Shown here: one piece after another, positions 36,130 through 45,369 of the stretch | Layout: every line of letters starts with the position of its first letter | Numbering within the stretch: the first letter of the stretch is position 1 | DNA from: Kluyvera intermedia | Lineage (GTDB): Bacteria; Pseudomonadota; Gammaproteobacteria; Enterobacterales; Enterobacteriaceae | NCBI RefSeq assembly: GCF_021440345.1 | Contig: NZ_JAKCNS010000027.1 | Location: forward strand, 54,165 to 118,164 | Direction: 5' to 3' | Length of the DNA stretch: 64,000 nucleotides | Translations under genes and position numbers: made by a program | The notes under the pieces: generated by a model | The model's input: the letters and a program-made list of their open reading frames with translations, nothing else | Told to the model about the DNA's origin: nothing | Databases searched by the model: none

Positions 36130-37152
36130 ATGACGCTGAGCTCCGTTAACCAGGCGCGCTGGGCGCGCTTTCGCCATAACCGTCGCGGCTACTGGTCGCT
36201 GTGGATCTTCGCGGTTATCTTTCTCTGTAGCCTGTGCGCCGAGCTGATTGCTAACGATCGTCCGCTGCTGGTCAGCTATCAGGGCAGCCTCTATGCGCCG
36301 GTGCTGAAAAACTACAGTGAGAAAACCTTTGGCGGCGAGTTTGCGACCACCGCTGACTATCAGGATCCGTGGTTACAGCAGCGGCTGGAGAACAACGGTT
36401 GGGTGCTATGGGCGCCGATCCGCTTTGCGGCCAGCAGCATTAACTACAGTACGGATATCCCCTTCCCTTCCCCCCCGTCGAAACAAAACTGGCTCGGTAC
36501 CGATGCCAACGGCCGGGACGTGATGGCGCGCATTCTCTACGGCACCCGGATCTCATTGTTATTTGGCTTGATTTTCACCCTCTGCGCCAGCGTCACGGGC
36601 GTACTGGTTGGCGCGATACAGGGTTATTACGGCGGGCGCATCGACCTATGGGGTCAGCGCTTCATTGAAGTGTGGTCGGGTATGCCGACGCTGTTCTTGA
36701 TTATTCTGCTCTCAAGCGTAGTGCAGCCGAACTTCTGGTGGCTGCTGGCGATTACCGTGCTGTTTGGCTGGATGTCGCTGGTTAGCGTAGTGCGGGCAGA
36801 ATTTTTACGTACCCGAAATTTTGACTATATCCGGGCCGCGCAGGCGCTTGGCGTCGACGACCGCAGTATTATCCTGCGCCACATGCTGCCAAACGCGATG
36901 GTGGCTACACTGACTTTTATTCCGTTTATTCTGTGCAGCTCAATAACCACTCTGACCTCGCTGGATTTTCTCGGCTTTGGTCTGCCTCTCGGCTCGCCGT
37001 CGTTGGGTGAGCTGCTGTTACAGGGTAAAAATAATCTACAGGCTCCATGGCTTGGGATCGCGGGTTTTCTCTGTGTGGCCGTCCTGCTGTCGCTGCTGAT
37101 CTTTATCGGCGAAGCGGTGCGTGACGCTTTCGATCCTTCTAAGGCGGTATAA
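36130..37152 (+). CDS. yejE: Peptide ABC transporter permease YejE
   Basis: Second permease subunit, DppC/OppC-type, 340 aa (341 in E. coli). The ATG at 36130 gives the expected N-terminus (VNQARWARFRHNRRGYWSLW); a longer reading from 36025 lies inside yejB. The EAA loop is RAAQALGVDDRSIILRHMLPNA. Spacing to yejB and yejF is 1 bp each side, so the operon is probably translationally coupled. Confidence 0.95.
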   Translation: MTLSSVNQARWARFRHNRRGYWSLWIFAVIFLCSLCAELIANDRPLLVSYQGSLYAPVLKNYSEKTFGGEFATTADYQDPWLQQRLENNGWVLWAPIRFAASSINYSTDIPFPSPPSKQNWLGTDANGRDVMARILYGTRISLLFGLIFTLCASVTGVLVGAIQGYYGGRIDLWGQRFIEVWSGMPTLFLIILLSSVVQPNFWWLLAITVLFGWMSLVSVVRAEFLRTRNFDYIRAAQALGVDDRSIILRHMLPNAMVATLTFIPFILCSSITTLTSLDFLGFGLPLGSPSLGELLLQGKNNLQAPWLGIAGFLCVAVLLSLLIFIGEAVRDAFDPSKAV

Positions 37153-37153
37153 G

Positions 37154-38743
37154 ATGCAGCAGCCACTTCTGGATATTGACAACCTCTCCATTGCCTTTCG
37201 TCAGCAAGGCCGGATAACCACCGTGGTGGAAGAGCTGTCGTTAACGGTTAACGCCGGAGAAACGCTGGCGCTGGTCGGCGAATCTGGCTCGGGTAAAAGT
37301 GTGTCGGCGTTGTCCATCCTTCGTCTGCTGCCTGAACCGCCAGCCTGTTACCCGACCGGCGATATCCGTTTTAATGGCGAATCGCTGCTTCATGCCAGCG
37401 AGCAGACGTTACGCAGCGTGCGCGGCAACCGTATTGCGATGATTTTTCAGGAACCGATGGTGTCACTGAACCCGCTGCATAACCTGGAGAAACAGCTTTA
37501 CGAGGTGCTTTCTCTACACCGAGGAATGCGTAAAGAGGCTGCACGCGGTGAAATCCTCGACTGCCTTGACCGGGTGGGTATTCGCAATGCGGCCAAACGG
37601 CTGGCTGATTTTCCGCATCAGCTCTCCGGCGGTGAACGCCAGCGGGTGATGATCGCCATGGCGCTGCTAACGCGCCCGGAACTGCTAATTGCCGACGAAC
37701 CGACCACGGCCCTGGATGTTTCGGTACAGGCACAAATTCTCCAGCTTTTGCGTGAACTGCGCGTTGAGCTGAACATGGGCATGCTGTTTATCACCCACAA
37801 CCTCAGCATTGTGCGTAAGCTGGCCGATCGGGTGGCGGTCATGCAGCACGGCCGCTGCGTGGAACACAACCGCGCCGCGACACTCTTCGCAGCCCCTGCA
37901 CACCCGTATACCCGCAAGCTGCTCGACAACGAACCCGCCGGTGAGCCTATTCCGTTGCCGCCTGAGTCTGCGCCGTTGTTGGAGGTGAAACAGCTCAGCG
38001 TGGCATTTCCTATCCGCAAAGGCATTCTACGTCGGGTCGTTGATGACAATCAGGTGGTCAAAGAGGTGAGCTTTACGCTGCGGGCAGGCGAAACGCTGGG
38101 GCTGGTCGGCGAGTCCGGTTCTGGCAAAAGTACCACCGGGCTGGCGCTACTGCGTCTTATTGCCTCGCAGGGAGACATTCGCTTCAATGGTGAGCCCTTA
38201 CAGGGCCGCACGCGCAAGCAGATGTTGCCGTTGCGTCACCGTATTCAGGTCGTGTTTCAGGATCCCAACTCATCGCTGAATCCACGTCTGACGGCGTTAC
38301 AGATTATCGAGGAGGGACTACGCGTGCATCATCCTGCGCTCTCAGCGAGCGAGCGCGAGCTGCAAGTTATTCAGGTGATGCATGAGGTGGGGCTGGAGCC
38401 CGAAACACGGCAGCGCTATCCTGCGGAGTTTTCCGGCGGTCAGCGTCAGCGTATTGCGATTGCCCGGGCGCTGATTCTTAAGCCGCAGCTTATTGTTCTG
38501 GATGAACCCACGTCATCACTCGACCGTACGGTACAGGCGCAGATTCTGGCATTGCTCAAGGCATTACAGGAAAAGCATCGGCTGGCCTATATCTTTATCA
38601 GCCACGATTTGCAGGTGATTCGTTCACTGTGCCACCAGGTTATCGTTCTGCGGCAAGGAGAGGTCGTCGAGCAAGGTGAGTGTCGGCGCATCTTTGCGGC
38701 ACCGAAACAGGCGTATACGCGTCAGCTCATTGCATTGAGCTGA
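37154..38743 (+). CDS. yejF: Peptide ABC transporter ATP-binding protein YejF
   Basis: Energises YejABEF. The 529-aa protein is a fusion of two complete nucleotide-binding domains: the first with GESGSGKS (about residue 43), LSGGERQRV and [12 protein letters not shown], the second with GESGSGKST (about 325), FSGGQRQRI and [12 protein letters not shown]. Each is followed by the OppD/F-type C-terminal extension ([16 protein letters not shown]). The length equals E. coli YejF with ATG at 37154. It ends 3 bp before the convergent yejG stop. Confidence 0.96.
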   Translation: MQQPLLDIDNLSIAFRQQGRITTVVEELSLTVNAGETLALVGESGSGKSVSALSILRLLPEPPACYPTGDIRFNGESLLHASEQTLRSVRGNRIAMIFQEPMVSLNPLHNLEKQLYEVLSLHRGMRKEAARGEILDCLDRVGIRNAAKRLADFPHQLSGGERQRVMIAMALLTRPELLIADEPTTALDVSVQAQILQLLRELRVELNMGMLFITHNLSIVRKLADRVAVMQHGRCVEHNRAATLFAAPAHPYTRKLLDNEPAGEPIPLPPESAPLLEVKQLSVAFPIRKGILRRVVDDNQVVKEVSFTLRAGETLGLVGESGSGKSTTGLALLRLIASQGDIRFNGEPLQGRTRKQMLPLRHRIQVVFQDPNSSLNPRLTALQIIEEGLRVHHPALSASERELQVIQVMHEVGLEPETRQRYPAEFSGGQRQRIAIARALILKPQLIVLDEPTSSLDRTVQAQILALLKALQEKHRLAYIFISHDLQVIRSLCHQVIVLRQGEVVEQGECRRIFAAPKQAYTRQLIALS

Positions 38744-38746
38744 CGG

Positions 38747-39088
38747 TTAAAACGGGTTGTTACCAGAAAATGGTTCAGCTATTGCCACACCAAAATTCTT
38801 CAGTCGACAGGTTGCCGCAAACTCGTCCTGGCGCTTTACGAACAGGCACGGCTCGCCTTCGCACTCGAGCACCGAGCAGTCGACGGAGATATCGGTTAAC
38901 GCCTGGCTTAACGAGTGCATTACCGGCCACGCTTTATCGCCGTCTGGGCTCAATAATTTAAGCGCCACCAGCGTGTTGTCATTTGACGTGCCGTTTTGCG
39001 GAATCGGTTCAACCTTCGAACCTGCAAAACCCGCAGACCAGCGATAGTCCTGCGGCAGTCGATGTACGATTGAGAGCTGAAATGTCAT
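38747..39088 (-). CDS. yejG: YejG family protein
   Basis: A 113-aa cytoplasmic protein of unknown function, close to E. coli YejG (114 aa). Conserved stretches are [30 protein letters not shown] and [27 protein letters not shown]. The ATG at 39086-39088 is chosen because it matches E. coli and has GGAAAG upstream; the reading frame is open further to 39121. Convergent with yejF. Confidence 0.9.
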   Translation of the reverse strand: MTFQLSIVHRLPQDYRWSAGFAGSKVEPIPQNGTSNDNTLVALKLLSPDGDKAWPVMHSLSQALTDISVDCSVLECEGEPCLFVKRQDEFAATCRLKNFGVAIAEPFSGNNPF

Positions 39089-39403
39089 TACGTTCTTTCC
39101 CCGGAAGCAAAAGTGCTTCACAATTATTTCACATCCATATTAACACATTGTTGACAAATCGTCCTGTATCCCGAAAAAAAACGCCAGCATTCAACATTCT
39201 TCCTACGACATAGTTCGGTGTACTGATGCGTTTTCGCGCTATATGTACCCGTTTCTGTGATCTAACACAACCTTTTTATCTACAACAATGTGACTTTTTA
39301 CACAAATGGATTTTACATAAAAGAAACATTACACCCTATCGGAAATGCAATTTCTGTTGATGTTTATCAAAAAAGGGGCGCAATTCGCCCCAGGGATGAG
39401 GGA
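39089..39403. other. yejG-bcr intergenic region
   Basis: 315 bp upstream of yejG and downstream of bcr. It contains the bcr terminator at 39369-39391 and an AT-rich stretch (39120-39360) that must hold the yejG promoter. No other feature is evident. Confidence 0.6.
39369..39391 (-). terminator. Intrinsic terminator of rsuA-bcr
   Basis: On the minus strand GGGGCG-AATTG-CGCCCC followed by six T, 12 bp after the bcr stop codon. Confidence 0.88.
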
Positions 39404-40600
39404 TTATTGCGCGGTTTTTCGTGGGCGGCTGGCGTAGCGGTAGAAGAAAATCGAGCCGGTGGCACATAAAGCAATGGAGATGAGCATTGGCCAGGCGGTG
39501 GTAAAAGTCGCCATTGAGAGTAACGCGCCAACAATCGCGCCGATACCGAAGCGGAAGGTGCCTGCCAGCGACGACGCCGTCCCGGCCATATGCGGAAACT
39601 CATCGAGGATCACCGCCATTGCGTTGGAAGAGACCATCGACACGCAGCCGATAAATACCGCAATCCCCAGCACCAGCGACCAGAAGCCGACGTCCAGCAG
39701 CGCACACGCCACCATCCACACCGCCATTAAAAACTGAATGGTCAGCCCGGCGCGGAACATCCACAGCGCACCCATCCGGCGAACGAAGCGGCTGTTAATG
39801 GTGGTCATCACAAACAGGAAGACGATATTCAGTGCGAAATAGTAACCAAAGTGCTGTGGCGAAACGTGGTTCAGTTCAATATAAACAAACGGCCCGGCGC
39901 TTAAAAACGAGAACATGGCCGCAAAGCTAAAGCCGCTGGCGAGCATATAAGAAAGCACGCGCTTATGGCGGAACAACGAGGCAAAATTGCCAAGCGTGGT
40001 GCGCAGGTGGAACGGTTGGCGTTTTTCGACGGCCAGGGTTTCATCAATAAAGAAGCAAACCATCGCCGAAGCTAATAGCGCTGCCACCGCCAGGATCCAG
40101 AATATCGCGTGCCAGCTAAACCACACCAGCACCGCCCCGCCGACGATAGGCGCAACCAGCGGCGCAATGGTGGTCACCAGCATCACGAATGACATCATTC
40201 GTGAGAACTCTTCTTTCGGGTAGATATCGCGCATCAACGCATTGATAACCACGCTTGCCGCCGCGGCCGCCAGGCCGTGGAAGAAACGGGTCGCAATGAG
40301 GTAGTCGATGGTCGGCGCCAGCGCACAGGCCGCCGCAGCGGCGGCGAATATCAGCGTACCACCGAGAATAACCGGCTTACGCCCAAGGCTATCCGCCATT
40401 GGACCATACAGCAGCTGACCGACAGCAAACCCAAGAATATAGGTGCTGAGGGTCATCTGCGCGCTGCCCGCCGGCACGCCGAACTGCGCCGAAATGACCG
40501 GCAGTGCCGGAAGGTACATATCGATCGACAGCGGCATTAACATGGCCAAGAGGCCAAGAATAAAGACAATACTTAACGACGAGCGCGGCCTGGACGTCAC
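39404..40600 (-). CDS. bcr: Bcr/CflA family multidrug efflux transporter Bcr
   Basis: Inner-membrane MFS drug:H+ antiporter (DHA1), 398 aa, about 12 segments; the E. coli protein gives resistance to bicyclomycin and sulfonamide when overproduced and exports L-cysteine. Motifs: [15 protein letters not shown] in segment 1 (motif D1 with Asp), [14 protein letters not shown] (motif A) and [23 protein letters not shown]. It starts 19 bp after rsuA and is probably in its operon. Confidence 0.94.
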   Translation of the reverse strand: MTSRPRSSLSIVFILGLLAMLMPLSIDMYLPALPVISAQFGVPAGSAQMTLSTYILGFAVGQLLYGPMADSLGRKPVILGGTLIFAAAAAACALAPTIDYLIATRFFHGLAAAAASVVINALMRDIYPKEEFSRMMSFVMLVTTIAPLVAPIVGGAVLVWFSWHAIFWILAVAALLASAMVCFFIDETLAVEKRQPFHLRTTLGNFASLFRHKRVLSYMLASGFSFAAMFSFLSAGPFVYIELNHVSPQHFGYYFALNIVFLFVMTTINSRFVRRMGALWMFRAGLTIQFLMAVWMVACALLDVGFWSLVLGIAVFIGCVSMVSSNAMAVILDEFPHMAGTASSLAGTFRFGIGAIVGALLSMATFTTAWPMLISIALCATGSIFFYRYASRPRKTAQ

Positions 40601-40619
40601 AATCTACCTCTGTGGTTTG

Positions 40620-41327
40620 TTAGCGCTCTGGCGCGCCAACGCTGGCAATTTCTTCTTCGGTTAACGGGCGGTATTCACCCGGTTCCATGTCTGAATCAAG
40701 AGCAATCGCACCGATACGTTCACGGTGTAAACCAATCACGCGATTGCCCACGGCGGCAAACATGCGCTTCACCTGATGGTAGCGCCCTTCGCTGATGGTC
40801 AGACGCACTTCGGTCGGCGTGATAACTTCCAGCACGGCCGGTTTGGTCAGATCTTTCTCGTTGTGCAGCTGAACGCCTTTCGTGAACTGCTCGGCGGTAT
40901 CATCGCTGACCGGGTTCTCCAGCGTCACCAGATAGGTTTTCTCGCAGTGATGGCGTGGCGAGGTAACGCGGTGCGACCACTGGCCGTCATCGGTCATCAG
41001 GACCAGACCGGTAGTATCAATATCTAAACGCCCGGCGGCATGAAGCTTGTACGCAACCGGCTCATCGAGGAAATAAAGCACCGTTGGATGATCCGGGTCG
41101 TCGGTCGAGCAGACGTAACCCTGAGGTTTGTTCAGCATAAAGTAGCGTGGGCCGTTCTGCTGCGTCAGCGAGTTGCCTTCATAGGCAACCTCGTGTTCAG
41201 GCAGCAGTTTAAAGGCCGAATCGCGCACCACTTCGCCGTCGATGGTCACGTGGTTGCCGCGGATCTGACGCCCGGCAATAGCACGGCTGACGCCGAGTTG
41301 CTGAGCGATAAACTTATCAAGTCGCAT
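40620..41327 (-). CDS. rsuA: 16S rRNA pseudouridine(516) synthase RsuA
   Basis: Isomerises U516 of 16S rRNA. The 235-aa protein has an N-terminal S4 domain ([21 protein letters not shown]) and a RsuA-type catalytic domain with the active-site Asp in [19 protein letters not shown] (about residue 102). The C-terminal [16 protein letters not shown] motif is intact. It is 4 residues longer than E. coli RsuA (231). Divergent from radD. Confidence 0.96.
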   Translation of the reverse strand: MRLDKFIAQQLGVSRAIAGRQIRGNHVTIDGEVVRDSAFKLLPEHEVAYEGNSLTQQNGPRYFMLNKPQGYVCSTDDPDHPTVLYFLDEPVAYKLHAAGRLDIDTTGLVLMTDDGQWSHRVTSPRHHCEKTYLVTLENPVSDDTAEQFTKGVQLHNEKDLTKPAVLEVITPTEVRLTISEGRYHQVKRMFAAVGNRVIGLHRERIGAIALDSDMEPGEYRPLTEEEIASVGAPER

Positions 41328-41480
41328 GAAGTATTTTTAGCCTGTAATAGTGCCGGGTGTCGGACTTAGCGTCCGAAAAAAGGGGTAGTAACAACCGGTA
41401 AGTATAACGGGCTTGTCATGTCACTCAAGTGAAAAGATTCATGGCATACTATTTGGCAGTTAAGGACAATCATCACGCTA

Positions 41481-43238
41481 ATGACTTTTACACTACGCCC
41501 ATATCAACAGGAAGCGGTTGACGCCACCCTGACCTATTTTCGTCGCCATACCCAACCGGCGGTTATCGTTCTGCCGACGGGTGCGGGGAAAAGCCTTGTT
41601 ATTGCCGAGCTGGCGCGGCTGGCACGCGGCCGCGTGCTGGTACTGGCGCACGTCAAAGAGCTGGTTGCACAAAACCATGCGAAATACCTCGCGCTGGGTC
41701 TCGAGGCCGATATCTACGCCGCGGGTCTGAAACGCAAAGAGAGCCACGGCAAAGTGGTGTTTGGCAGCGTGCAGTCCGTGGCCCGGAATCTTGACCATTT
41801 CCAGGGAGAATTTTCGCTGCTGATTGTCGATGAGTGTCATCGAATCAGCGACGACGATGACAGCCAGTATCAGCAAATCCTCACTCACCTCGGCAAAGTG
41901 AATCCTCACATTCGCCTGCTGGGGCTGACGGCCACGCCGTTCCGCCTGGGCAAAGGGTGGATTTATCAGTTCCACTATCACGGCATGGTCCGTGGCGATG
42001 AGAAAGCCCTGTTCCGTGATTGCATTTACGAACTGCCGCTCCGCTACATGATTAAACACGGCTATCTCACGCCGCCGGAGCGGCTGGATATGCCTGTGGT
42101 GCAGTATGATTTTAGCCGCCTGCAGGCCAACAGCAACGGGCTGTTTAGCGAAGCCGATCTTAATCGCGAGCTTAAACAGCAGCAGCGCATTACGCCGCAT
42201 ATCATCAGCCAGATTATTGAGTTTGCCCAGGATCGCAAAGGGGTGATGATTTTTGCCGCCACCGTCGAACACGCCCGCGAAATTACCGGCCTGCTACCCG
42301 CCAACGATGCGGCGCTGATAACTGGTGAAACGCCCGGCCCGCAGCGCGATGATCTGATCGAAGCATTCAAGCAGCAACAGTTCCGCTATCTGGTTAACGT
42401 TTCTGTGCTGACTACCGGTTTTGATGCCCCGCACGTCGACCTGATAGCCATTCTGCGCCCGACCGAATCCATCAGTTTGTACCAACAGATTGTCGGCCGA
42501 GGTCTGCGTCTGGCGCCGGGGAAAACCGACTGCTTAATTCTCGATTATGCCGGTAACCCACACGATCTCTATACGCCGGAGGTCGGCACGCCGAAGGGCA
42601 AAAGCGATAACGTCCCGGTGCAGGTTTTTTGCCCCGGCTGTGGTTTTGCCAACACCTTCTGGGGAAAAACGACCGCCGACGGCACTCTTATTGAGCACTT
42701 CGGCCGCCGCTGTCAGGGTTGGCTGGAAGATGACGACGGGCACCGCGAGCAGTGCGACTACCGGTTTCGCTTTAAAAACTGCCCGCAGTGTAACGCCGAA
42801 AATGATATTGCCGCCCGCCGCTGCCGCGAGTGTGACACGGTGCTGGTGGACCCGGACGATATGCTGAAAGCCGCGCTCAAACTAAAAGATGCGCTGGTAT
42901 TACGCTGTAGTGGAATGACGCTTCAGGACGGGATGGATGAGAAAGGCGGCTGGCTGAAAATCACCTACTACGATGAAGATGGCGCGGACGTTAGTGAGCG
43001 CTTCCGCCTGCATACTCCCGCGCAGCGAATGGCCTTTGAGCAGCTATTTCTCCGCCCGCACACCCGCACACCGGGTGTGCCGCTACGCTGGATTACCCCG
43101 GGCGACATCCTCGCTCAGCAGGCGCTGCTGCGCGCCCCGGATTTTGTCGTCGCCCGCCAAAAAGACAGATACTGGCAGGTGCGCGAAAAAGTGTTCGACT
43201 ATCAGGGGCGCTTTCGCCGCGCCGGCGAGCTACGCTAG
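41481..43238 (+). CDS. radD: DNA repair helicase RadD (YejH)
   Basis: Superfamily 2 helicase-like ATPase involved in double-strand break repair; interacts with SSB and stimulates RecA strand exchange in E. coli. The 585-aa product has Walker A LPTGAGKS (about residue 36), DECH box [19 protein letters not shown] (motif III) and motif [16 protein letters not shown]. Zn-binding Cys clusters follow (FCPGCGFAN ... [19 protein letters not shown] ... CPQCNAEN ... CRECD). Its stop overlaps the convergent blc stop by 4 bp. Confidence 0.95.
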   Translation: MTFTLRPYQQEAVDATLTYFRRHTQPAVIVLPTGAGKSLVIAELARLARGRVLVLAHVKELVAQNHAKYLALGLEADIYAAGLKRKESHGKVVFGSVQSVARNLDHFQGEFSLLIVDECHRISDDDDSQYQQILTHLGKVNPHIRLLGLTATPFRLGKGWIYQFHYHGMVRGDEKALFRDCIYELPLRYMIKHGYLTPPERLDMPVVQYDFSRLQANSNGLFSEADLNRELKQQQRITPHIISQIIEFAQDRKGVMIFAATVEHAREITGLLPANDAALITGETPGPQRDDLIEAFKQQQFRYLVNVSVLTTGFDAPHVDLIAILRPTESISLYQQIVGRGLRLAPGKTDCLILDYAGNPHDLYTPEVGTPKGKSDNVPVQVFCPGCGFANTFWGKTTADGTLIEHFGRRCQGWLEDDDGHREQCDYRFRFKNCPQCNAENDIAARRCRECDTVLVDPDDMLKAALKLKDALVLRCSGMTLQDGMDEKGGWLKITYYDEDGADVSERFRLHTPAQRMAFEQLFLRPHTRTPGVPLRWITPGDILAQQALLRAPDFVVARQKDRYWQVREKVFDYQGRFRRAGELR

Positions 43239-43768
43239 CCGCCGGGCTGTTTCACCCACAGCAGTTTGTCGGTCGGGAAGCCGAGACCACGCGCGATGCT
43301 CAGGTAATTCTGCCGCACCTGGGGCGGCAGCGTCGGCGTGCGCGCTAAGATCCACAAGTAGTCGCGATTCGGCCCGCTAACCAAGGCGTACTGATAGTCA
43401 TCATCCAGCGCAATGACGTTATAGCCTCCGTAAAACGGCCCGAAAAATGAGACTTTTAGCGCGGCAGTGGTCGGTTCGCCGGTGAAATAAGCCCTGCCTT
43501 CGCTCTCTTTCCAGACACCTTTTTGCGGGTCAAAACCGCGATTTAACACCGAAATACCGCCATCCTGACGCTTGCCATAGGTCGCCGTCACCTGCTCTAG
43601 TCCCCGCTCGAAGCGATTCTCCAGACGTGCAACTTCATACCATTTACCGAGATAGCGGCTGGCATCAAAATGGTTTATCGGCGTGACGCCTTTCGGCGGC
43701 GTGGGCGCACGACAGGCCACCAGCGCCAGTGAGATAGCAACCCCGGTCACAACGGGCCATAACTTCAT
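43235..43768 (-). CDS. blc: Outer-membrane lipoprotein, lipocalin family (Blc)
   Basis: A 177-aa bacterial lipocalin, same length as E. coli Blc. It has a signal peptide with lipobox LVAC (Cys19), the lipocalin motif [25 protein letters not shown] and conserved blocks [18 protein letters not shown] and [14 protein letters not shown]. coli Blc binds lysophospholipids and is induced under RpoS. There it lies near ampC/sugE; here it sits between radD and rudS, so it has either moved or is a second copy. A very strong ribosome-binding site (GGGGAGG) precedes the ATG. Confidence 0.92.
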   Translation of the reverse strand: MKLWPVVTGVAISLALVACRAPTPPKGVTPINHFDASRYLGKWYEVARLENRFERGLEQVTATYGKRQDGGISVLNRGFDPQKGVWKESEGRAYFTGEPTTAALKVSFFGPFYGGYNVIALDDDYQYALVSGPNRDYLWILARTPTLPPQVRQNYLSIARGLGFPTDKLLWVKQPGG

Positions 43769-43881
43769 GTAACCTCCCCTGCGGATTATTAATTTGTTAA
43801 GTGTAGAGGATAAAAAACTGACGCTACCAGAAACAGAAGAATCTATGCTTTAGGTATCACGCACGGTAAACGGAAGGGAGC

Positions 43882-44841
43882 ATGAACAATAAACCGACAC
43901 TCGGGATTAGCGGTTGCCTGACCGGCGCGGCGGTGCGCTTTGACGGTGGGCATAAACGAATGGGATTCATCATGGATGAACTCGCCGAATGGGTGACATT
44001 CAAACCGGTCTGCCCGGAGATGGCTATCGGCCTGCCAACGCCTCGTCCGGCGCTAAGGCTCGTTAATACGACTGCCGGGGATACCCGATTACGCTTTAGC
44101 CTCGATCTGGATAAAGACATTACCGAGAAAATGCAGCATTTTGCCGACGGCTACCTACCCAATGCCGCCGATTTTGCCGGCTTTATTGTCTGCGCCAAAT
44201 CCCCAAGCTGCGGTATGGAGCGCGTGCGGTTATATGATGAACAAGGAAATCGCGGAGCTAAAGAAGGCGTTGGCTTGTTTACCGCGGCCCTTCGAGCGCG
44301 CTATCCGTGGCTGCCGATTGAGGAAGATGGCCGGTTACACGATCCGGTTTTGCGCGAAAATTTCGTGGCGAGGGTATTTGCACTGCATGAACTCAACGCT
44401 CTACGCAATGACGGTCTGAGTCGTGGGGCGCTATTGGCGTTTCACAGCCGCTATAAACTGCATCTGCTGGCACACAGTCAGCCGGGATATCGGAAAATCG
44501 GTCCGTTTATCGCGCGTATTCATGAATGGGACGATCTGGAGGCTTTTTTTGTCGCGTACCGGGAAAAGCTGATGGCCATTTTGCAGCAGCCCGCCTCGCG
44601 CAAAAACCACACCAACGTGCTGATGCATATTCAGGGTTACTTCCGCGAGCAGCTTAACGTCCGCCAACGGGCCGAGTTACGCGATGTGATTGTGAACTAC
44701 CACGCAGGGCGCCTGCCCATCCTCGCACCTTTGACGCTGCTACAGCATTATCTGGCCGAGCATCCCGACGATTATCTACTGACGCAGAAGTATTTCGCAC
44801 CTTATCCCGATAGCCTGAGGTTGCGCTTAACGGCCAACTGA
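43882..44841 (+). CDS. rudS: RudS-type tRNA 4-thiouridine desulfidase (DUF523-DUF1722 fusion)
   Basis: A 319-aa fusion of an N-terminal TudS/DUF523 domain (about 1-150) and a C-terminal DUF1722/YbgA domain (about 185-305). Three Cys expected to hold a [4Fe-4S] cluster are present: Cys12 in ISGCLTG, Cys44 in KPVCPEM and Cys110 in SPSCGM, with the nearby Glu and Ser also kept. TudS enzymes desulfurate thiouracil, and the DUF1722-fused form (RudS, described in Salmonella) removes sulfur from 4-thiouridine in tRNA. E. coli K-12 has only the DUF1722 part as YbgA. Assignment is by domain layout; function here is untested. GGAAGGGAG precedes the ATG. Confidence 0.85.
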   Translation: MNNKPTLGISGCLTGAAVRFDGGHKRMGFIMDELAEWVTFKPVCPEMAIGLPTPRPALRLVNTTAGDTRLRFSLDLDKDITEKMQHFADGYLPNAADFAGFIVCAKSPSCGMERVRLYDEQGNRGAKEGVGLFTAALRARYPWLPIEEDGRLHDPVLRENFVARVFALHELNALRNDGLSRGALLAFHSRYKLHLLAHSQPGYRKIGPFIARIHEWDDLEAFFVAYREKLMAILQQPASRKNHTNVLMHIQGYFREQLNVRQRAELRDVIVNYHAGRLPILAPLTLLQHYLAEHPDDYLLTQKYFAPYPDSLRLRLTAN

Positions 44842-44863
44842 CCCACCCTGCGCAAGCTATATC

Positions 44864-44887
44864 GCTGCCCAGCCTTTACTGGGCAGC
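44864..44887 (+). terminator. Stem-loop after rudS
   Basis: Perfect 9-bp stem GCTGCCCAG / CTGGGCAGC with a 6-base loop, 22 bp after the rudS stop. The downstream stretch is C/T-rich rather than a pure T-run, so termination efficiency is uncertain. Confidence 0.55.
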
Positions 44888-44916
44888 CTCTCCTCCCGGC
44901 CAATTCGATGTTTTCA

Positions 44917-44945
44917 TTGCCCGACAGGCAATTGGAGGCTATAAT
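44917..44945 (+). promoter_or_regulatory. rplY promoter
   Basis: -35 TTGCCC (44917-44922), 17-bp spacer and perfect -10 TATAAT (44940-44945), followed by GCCGCC, a GC-rich discriminator typical of stringently controlled ribosomal genes. Predicted start is near 44952, giving a leader of about 78 nt. Confidence 0.8.
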
Positions 44946-45029
44946 GCCGCCCGCTTTCACATCCGTGAAGCAGATCAATTGCCTGCTGCTGGGTCGCCTG
45001 TAGCAGGATTTATATATAGAGAGCTATCA

Positions 45030-45314
45030 ATGTTTACTTTCAATGCAGAAGCACGTAAAGAGCAGGGTAAGGGTGCGAGCCGCCGCCTGCGCGCAGCTAA
45101 CAAGTTCCCAGCTATCATTTATGGTGGCGAAGCAGCTCCGGTTGCTATCGAACTGGATCACGACAAGCTGTGGAACCTCCAGAACAACGCTGAATTCTAC
45201 AGCGAAGTTCTGACCATCGTTGTTGATGGTAAAGAAGAAAAAGTTAAAGCTCAGGCTGTACAGCGTCACCCGTTCAAGCCAAAGCTGGCTCACATCGACT
45301 TCGTTCGCGCTTAA
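45030..45314 (+). CDS. rplY: 50S ribosomal protein L25
   Basis: 5S rRNA-binding ribosomal protein, short (94 aa) L25 form without the CTC domain. Conserved sequence: [32 protein letters not shown] and C-terminal [15 protein letters not shown]. The ATG at 45030 matches E. coli; an upstream open extension from 44979 is not conserved and lies in the leader. Codon use is strongly biased, as expected. A strong terminator follows, whose T-run overlaps the stop codon of pehX on the other strand. Confidence 0.97.
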   Translation: MFTFNAEARKEQGKGASRRLRAANKFPAIIYGGEAAPVAIELDHDKLWNLQNNAEFYSEVLTIVVDGKEEKVKAQAVQRHPFKPKLAHIDFVRA

Positions 45315-45340
45315 TCGCAAACAAGTCAACGTGACGGAAG

Positions 45341-45369
45341 AACGGCTCCTTACGGAGCCGTTTTTTTTT
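45341..45369 (+). terminator. Intrinsic terminator of rplY
   Basis: Perfect 9-bp stem AACGGCTCC / GGAGCCGTT with TTAC loop and nine T, 26 bp after the rplY stop. The last two T are part of the pehX stop codon (TTA at 45368-45370 on the plus strand). Confidence 0.92.
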
